A DNA stretch of 64,000 nt from Portulaca oleracea (Eukaryota > Streptophyta > Magnoliopsida > Caryophyllales > Portulacaceae). A model generated the notes under the pieces. That model did not search any database. It was given only the letters and a program-made list of their open reading frames with translations, and had not been told where the DNA came from. How positions within the stretch are numbered: position 1 is the stretch's first letter; every line of letters starts with the position of its first letter. This document shows, in pieces, positions 60,101-64,000 of this stretch. The stretch is taken from assembly GCA_029582165.1 (NCBI GenBank), contig CM055871.1, positions 27,176,802-27,240,801 on the forward strand, in the 5' to 3' direction. The position numbers and the translations under genes are program-made.

Positions 60101-63100
60101 AGACATTCGCGTGAGGGGGGCATGTTAGAGTATAAAACCATTCCCGGAGCTTCAACTATCAGCTTAAGTTTTTTGATGAGATAGTTCCACATATTCATAA
60201 AAATATTATATTACTCTATTAAAAATAATTAACTAATCATCTCTTTGTGCTAATAATTGTATCAAACCTTGTATACATAAACTTGATTGACTTGTGGACC
60301 CCCGACCTATGGTAGTGCTGTGTGCTAGATGTGAAGTTAAATTCCATCTCTCAATCGTGCTAAATGTTCGAAAAAGACTTACTTTCCATTGTTTGTATCA
60401 AGCCTTTTTCATGTAATGTGGGGTCCAATATATCGAATCCAGATGGTAACTTATGTTTGGTAGATACATGAACCATTGTTCTCTTTGTGATTTTTTCTTT
60501 TATATGAGATTTTGATCATGAGTAAGAAGACCACCTATTCACCAAACCCTACATCTATTAGGCTATAGTAATGATACTTTTTGTAGTCAAAGACGACCCG
60601 ACAATTTTGGCTATAGGGTTCAAAGATTGACCTCAGTCAAGCATGAATATTGGATGGGGTAATCACCGTGGAAACTTAATCCGATTTTACATGTACTCTA
60701 ATCCACTTCCTCACGTTAATGTTCCTTGGGTTTGAAGCGTGGATGTTGCTCAAATTTACATGGAGGGCTGCTGAGATTTGAACTTGAGACTCCTTACTTA
60801 GCTTGTTTCTAATACAATGTGGAACCATCTCAACCAAAATTTTAAGTTGATGATTAAAAGTCCAATAATAATTTCATACTCTAACGAATATGATACACTA
60901 ACCTAACCCGAGTTGAGTGGCAAGGTATTAGATTGAGAACAAAGGAAAGATAGAAATATAGATATAGATGTGTACCTCCTGAAAAGAGGGGACTTGGCCA
61001 TGATCCTCAGCAATGTCAAGAGCAGTCAAGAGTTTGTCATTCTGCAGGTTTAGCTTGATACGGGGATCCCATGTCAGGAGATAGACAACCCTAGGATGCT
61101 TGCCCCGGGCAGCTAAGTGCAATGGGGTGTTGCCATCTTCATCCTTCATGTTAACAAGGTCGTACGAGTTTTCGAGTCCTAAAATGTAATTGACCACCTT
61201 GGCTTGGCCGCTCTCAGCAGCCACATGAAGTATGCTCTGTTGTTTCCTATTGAGGGACCTTATCAAGTGAGAAGAGTGCTTCAAGAAGGCATTCACTACT
61301 TGGATGTTGCCACCCCTACAAGCCCAGTGAATGGGGAAGTCTCCAATATCTCCATCCGGTTTGAATGCTATGTTCTTAAAGTTGTCTCCATCTACCAAAT
61401 GTTGGACTCCCTCTAGGAACCCTGTGTAGGCTGCATACGACAACGGCCACCTTCCCTTTTCATCGCATGACTTGAACAGTTCCCGGAAGTTTCTTAGCAT
61501 TTCCCTCATGGTGCCTGCTCATACAAACTTTGAAATTGTCAACAGAGTTTATTTTAATGCTGTGTTTGGTCCAGCGGAAAATATTTTCTAGTAGACTATT
61601 TTCCATGTTGTCCGATGTTTGATACACAAAATTTTTAGAATTGATTTTCATTGAAAAACAACCTTCCTAAGAAAATATTTTTTGCTCTACATACCAAACC
61701 CACCCTAACTCTCTTCAAAAAGAAAAACATGGTCAACCGCTAGTACTTAGAGAGCTTTGGTAGAATTCATGGAGAAACTATTGGTGGAAAAATTTTTCCT
61801 AAAAAAGTGTATTTTACAGTATATAAAAAAAGTAGTAAATTTTCTTGGACACATGTTTGAAATATCCAAACTACCGGTATTAATAATGTCAAAGTTTGTT
61901 CTATTAGACTATCACAATTGGTGTTTTTTTTTTATGGGAAAATAGATGAGAGAGGAAAAGAAAATAAGGGTATGCTTGGGAGGTGAGGTAAGGAGGGGTT
62001 AGGGAGGGTGACTAGGGGTCTTACTCCTCCTTACTGGAATGACAATGGATCCTGGATCTGACCCAAACCCACTCATGAAATATATATATATATATATATA
62101 TATAATGAAAACTCTGGTGTATTTGTATTCTTAGAGTTATATAGTGCGATAATCTTGAACTTCGTGCTTTTATTTTATTTTTTATTTTTTTTTACATTTT
62201 AAGTTGTATAGTTGCATTCTTAGAGTTGATGTATGGATGATTTTTGTAATGTTTTTATGTTGAATTTTGCTCATAGCCTCGTACATTGAATTAGACGTTT
62301 TTATTGTGTTGAAAATATGTGTATTTAAATAGAATAGTTATTATTATACAACTGCGCACGCATAAAATTAACTCGAATAATTGATAAATCTAGTAAAAAA
62401 ATACATAAGAGTATTGGACCCAATAAGGATACGTTATGGACCTGCGGACCCGGCGAGTCTGGATCTGGGTCCAAGTTTTTGGGACCCACGGGGTCTCGGG
62501 GCGGGTCAGGGTCCAAAAAAAATTGGCGGGTATAGATCCGGGTCCAGCTAAACCCGACCCAGGCCCTGCCCATTGTCATCCCCATTCCTTACCATTGCTT
62601 CGAGAGAGGACGAGGTGGAGTAAGGTGGAATAGGTGAGGTTTACCCTTTCCTATTCTCTCTTACCTTGATTTTGCTAACACTTCAATTGCTTCTAGAGGG
62701 GGTGAAGGGTCGGGTCATTAACAAGCGGCCTATTTCACAATGTTAAAGGATCGGTGAATCGATCGGACCGGGTCGACGTACGATAACTCAAAATAAATAG
62801 TTTTTCCACATTAAATAATAATTAGCATAATTACTTTTTTTGTATAAATACACTTAATTTAACTTTAGCGTCACAGGTCGGTCAATGGACCGACTCTTAT
62901 TTTTACTAAAAAGTCCTAACCCGACCCATTACTATGAGGGTCGACCTTGACCCGATCCATTACTATGAGGGTCGACCTTGACCCGACCTGACCTACATAA
63001 CTAATGGGTCGACACTAACGCCACCCAACCCGGCCCATTGTCCACCCCTACTAAAGGATATTTTAAAAATTTCCACGCTTTAAATATTATTTCCCACCGT

Positions 63101-63969
63101 GAAATTAAATCTTTTTCGAATGATCATTATAAAATTATAGACCCCCCCGTAAAATATTCTCCCATGGCAAAAAATTGACGAACCTCAAAAAATTAACCAA
63201 TTTTCCTAAGATTTTCATACAACCAAACACAAAGAGACGATTAATTAGAGTACATACACAGATTTTTCGCCCTGATAGCAGCATGTATAACCTGTCCCTT
63301 GCATAGTTGTTCCTCAACCTCCCCTGGATTCAGAACGTCCGTTTGAATCATTCTCCTCGCAAGCCTGTGGAACCCCGCCTTGATAGCAAGACACAGCGGA
63401 GACATCTTGTTAGCATTCATCCTATAGAAGGTATGTGGGCATTTTTCAAACAGCATCTCTGCCATGTCCTTCTGTTGATTCTCCAACGCAATATGCAGGG
63501 CAGTGTTGCCATCCTTGTTCCCACTTTCCAACATCTTATGGCGAAAACGTTGGTCGAAAACCAACTTTTCAGCAGCCTGCTTGTTGCCAGCCCTGGCCGC
63601 GAAATGGATGGGAAGATCACCCTTTTTGTTGGGGCGAAGAAGGAGGTTGTCATCATCGGTGTTAAACTCAGTGATCATGACATGTATGAGATTTTCATGT
63701 CCTGCTGCAGCTGCTACGTGAAGAGCCGAGCTTTCGTCAAACTCAGTGGCTAAGTCGGAGAGCCTGAAAATGCCTGGGGCAAGCAACTCTCGTAGGGAAT
63801 CAACGTCGCCCGTCATGAGGATTTGGTAGTGAGATGCATTGATCACAGTGGTTGTCATGGGAATTGAGCCGGTTGACGATGCAGTGGATGACGAGGACGA
63901 ACCGTTGCCATCCGGAATAGGGCTTTGGGCATGGCTAGGTTGTGGTGGGAGTTCAACTTGGGCCTCCAT
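57195..63969 (-). CDS. Ankyrin-repeat/PGG membrane protein, ACD6-like (three exons, 685 aa)
   Basis: Exons on the minus strand: 63969-63258, 61514-60976, 58001-57195; introns of 1743 and 2974 bp, GT-AG, phases 1 and 0, at the same places as in the gene at 45535-50330. Ser/Thr-rich N-terminus, then ankyrin repeats (SSALHVAAAAGHENLIHVM, GDLPIHFAARAGNKQAAEKL, NTALHIALENQQKDMAEML, GRWPLSYAAYTGFLEGVQHL, SILHVAAESGQAKVVNYIL, GNTPLHLAARGKHPRVV), then a PGG domain (VPGGY at residues 529-533) with four membrane segments. Exon 3 contains a Pro-Thr repeat (PTPTPTPTP) encoded by a CCAACC-type hexamer, lacking in the paralogue. It is clearly a tandem duplicate in the same orientation. Function by family: membrane-anchored defence or stress signalling; unproven here. 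Confidence 0.93.
58312..58558. mobile_element. Stowaway MITE in intron 2 of the second ankyrin gene
   Basis: CTCCCTCCATTCCTCAATA and TATTGAGGAACGGAGGGAG-type ends with TA duplications (58310-58311, 58559-58560): the classic Stowaway signature. Confidence 0.9.
58561..59968. other. Intronic DNA without recognised elements
   Basis: Part of intron 2. The sequence at about 59280-59470 repeats ATAAACAGATCATACAATGTTCATAAA-like phrases several times; no family assigned. Confidence 0.4.
59969..60191 (+). mobile_element. Complete TRIM element, 223 bp (copy 3)
   Basis: Two 69-bp LTRs (59969-60037, 60123-60191), each TGTTAGA...CCACA, PBS TGGTATCAGAGCC (60038-60050) and purine tract GTGAGGGGGGCA. The flanks GATTC and TATTC match in 4 of 5 bases. 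The internal region is only about 85 bp and non-coding. It lies in intron 2 of the second ankyrin gene. Confidence 0.92.
60735..60885 (-). mobile_element. TRIM element, partial (copy 4)
   Basis: Minus strand: LTR 60885-60818 (start mutated to CGTTAGAG, end CCACA), degraded PBS TGTATTAGAAAC, then AGTCTCAAGTTCAAATCTCAGC. The 3' LTR is missing. It is 90 bp from the donor side of intron 2. Confidence 0.85.
61559..61708. mobile_element. MITE with TGTGTTTGGTCC / ACCAAACCCACC ends
   Basis: 150-bp relative of the GTGTTTGGT family with internal GAAAATATTTTC motifs, in intron 1 of the second ankyrin gene. Confidence 0.65.
62036..62585. mobile_element. hAT-like MITE (550 bp) in intron 1 of the second ankyrin gene
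   Basis: GGAATGACAATGG and CCATTGTCATCCCC are inverted ends; the flanks TCCTTACT and TCCTTACC match in 7 of 8 bases. It is the inverted relative of 54177-55215 without the nested insertion. Confidence 0.8.
62700..63054. mobile_element. hAT MITE relative of 17923-18370, left end lost
   Basis: Shares AATAAATAGTTTTTCC, TAAATACACTTAATTT and the right end GGCCCATTGTCCACCCCTA. A segment with CATTACTATGAGGGTCGACC is tandemly repeated twice inside. Confidence 0.7.
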
Positions 63970-64000
63970 TGTTGAATTTTTATTTGTTTGATGTCTTTGT

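Overview
This is nuclear DNA from a eudicot plant. Evidence: spliced genes with GT-AG introns of 0.09-4.1 kb, AT-rich intergenic DNA, plant-type Ty1/copia, Ty3/gypsy, LINE-1, TRIM/Cassandra, hAT, MULE, CACTA and Stowaway elements, and a plant VPS24 gene. I cannot name the species. Only about 4.8 kb is host coding sequence (three intact genes and one pseudoexon); most of the rest is nested or decayed mobile DNA.

Layout. 1-15827: one minus-strand Ty1/copia element, entering the window inside its RT domain and ending at a putative 5' LTR (15126-15827). It was split twice: by a 9.6-kb gypsy-like element with gag but no pol (1781-11407; LTRs 1781-3359 and 9836-11407), and by a 3.05-kb solo LTR (11549-14598; TSD TCCAT). 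15828-25140: AT-rich, gene-free DNA with MITEs, a hairpin element and AAT microsatellites. 25140-28740: decayed LTR-like DNA carrying a hAT insertion, then a LINE-1 RT remnant. 28741-30300: MITE-like sequence. 30983-38932 (+): VPS24/CHMP3, an ESCRT-III subunit, six exons, 228 aa, probable GC-AG first intron, a MULE-like element in intron 2 and a rearranged copia element in intron 4. 39618-39975 (-): broken ankyrin exon. 41735-44760 (-): LINE-1 remnant. 45535-50330 (-) and 57195-63969 (-): two tandem three-exon ankyrin/PGG membrane-protein genes of the ACD6-like class (688 and 685 aa), separated by about 6.9 kb filled with MITEs, solo LTRs and a Cassandra LTR.

Biology. VPS24 is housekeeping endosomal machinery. 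The ankyrin/PGG pair and pseudoexon form a local tandem family of a type often tied to plant immunity and cell death. The most unusual observations are: a short palindrome (ATCCGCGCGGAT) repeated through the LTRs and leader of the gag-only element, with unrelated palindromes repeated in two other LTR-like sequences; an inverted copy of the 3' end of a copia element sitting where its 5' LTR should be, inside VPS24 intron 4; four copies of a tiny TRIM element; a Cassandra LTR with 5S-rRNA-like sequence; and a microsatellite touching a splice donor. All similarities were judged by eye; no alignments or database searches were run.
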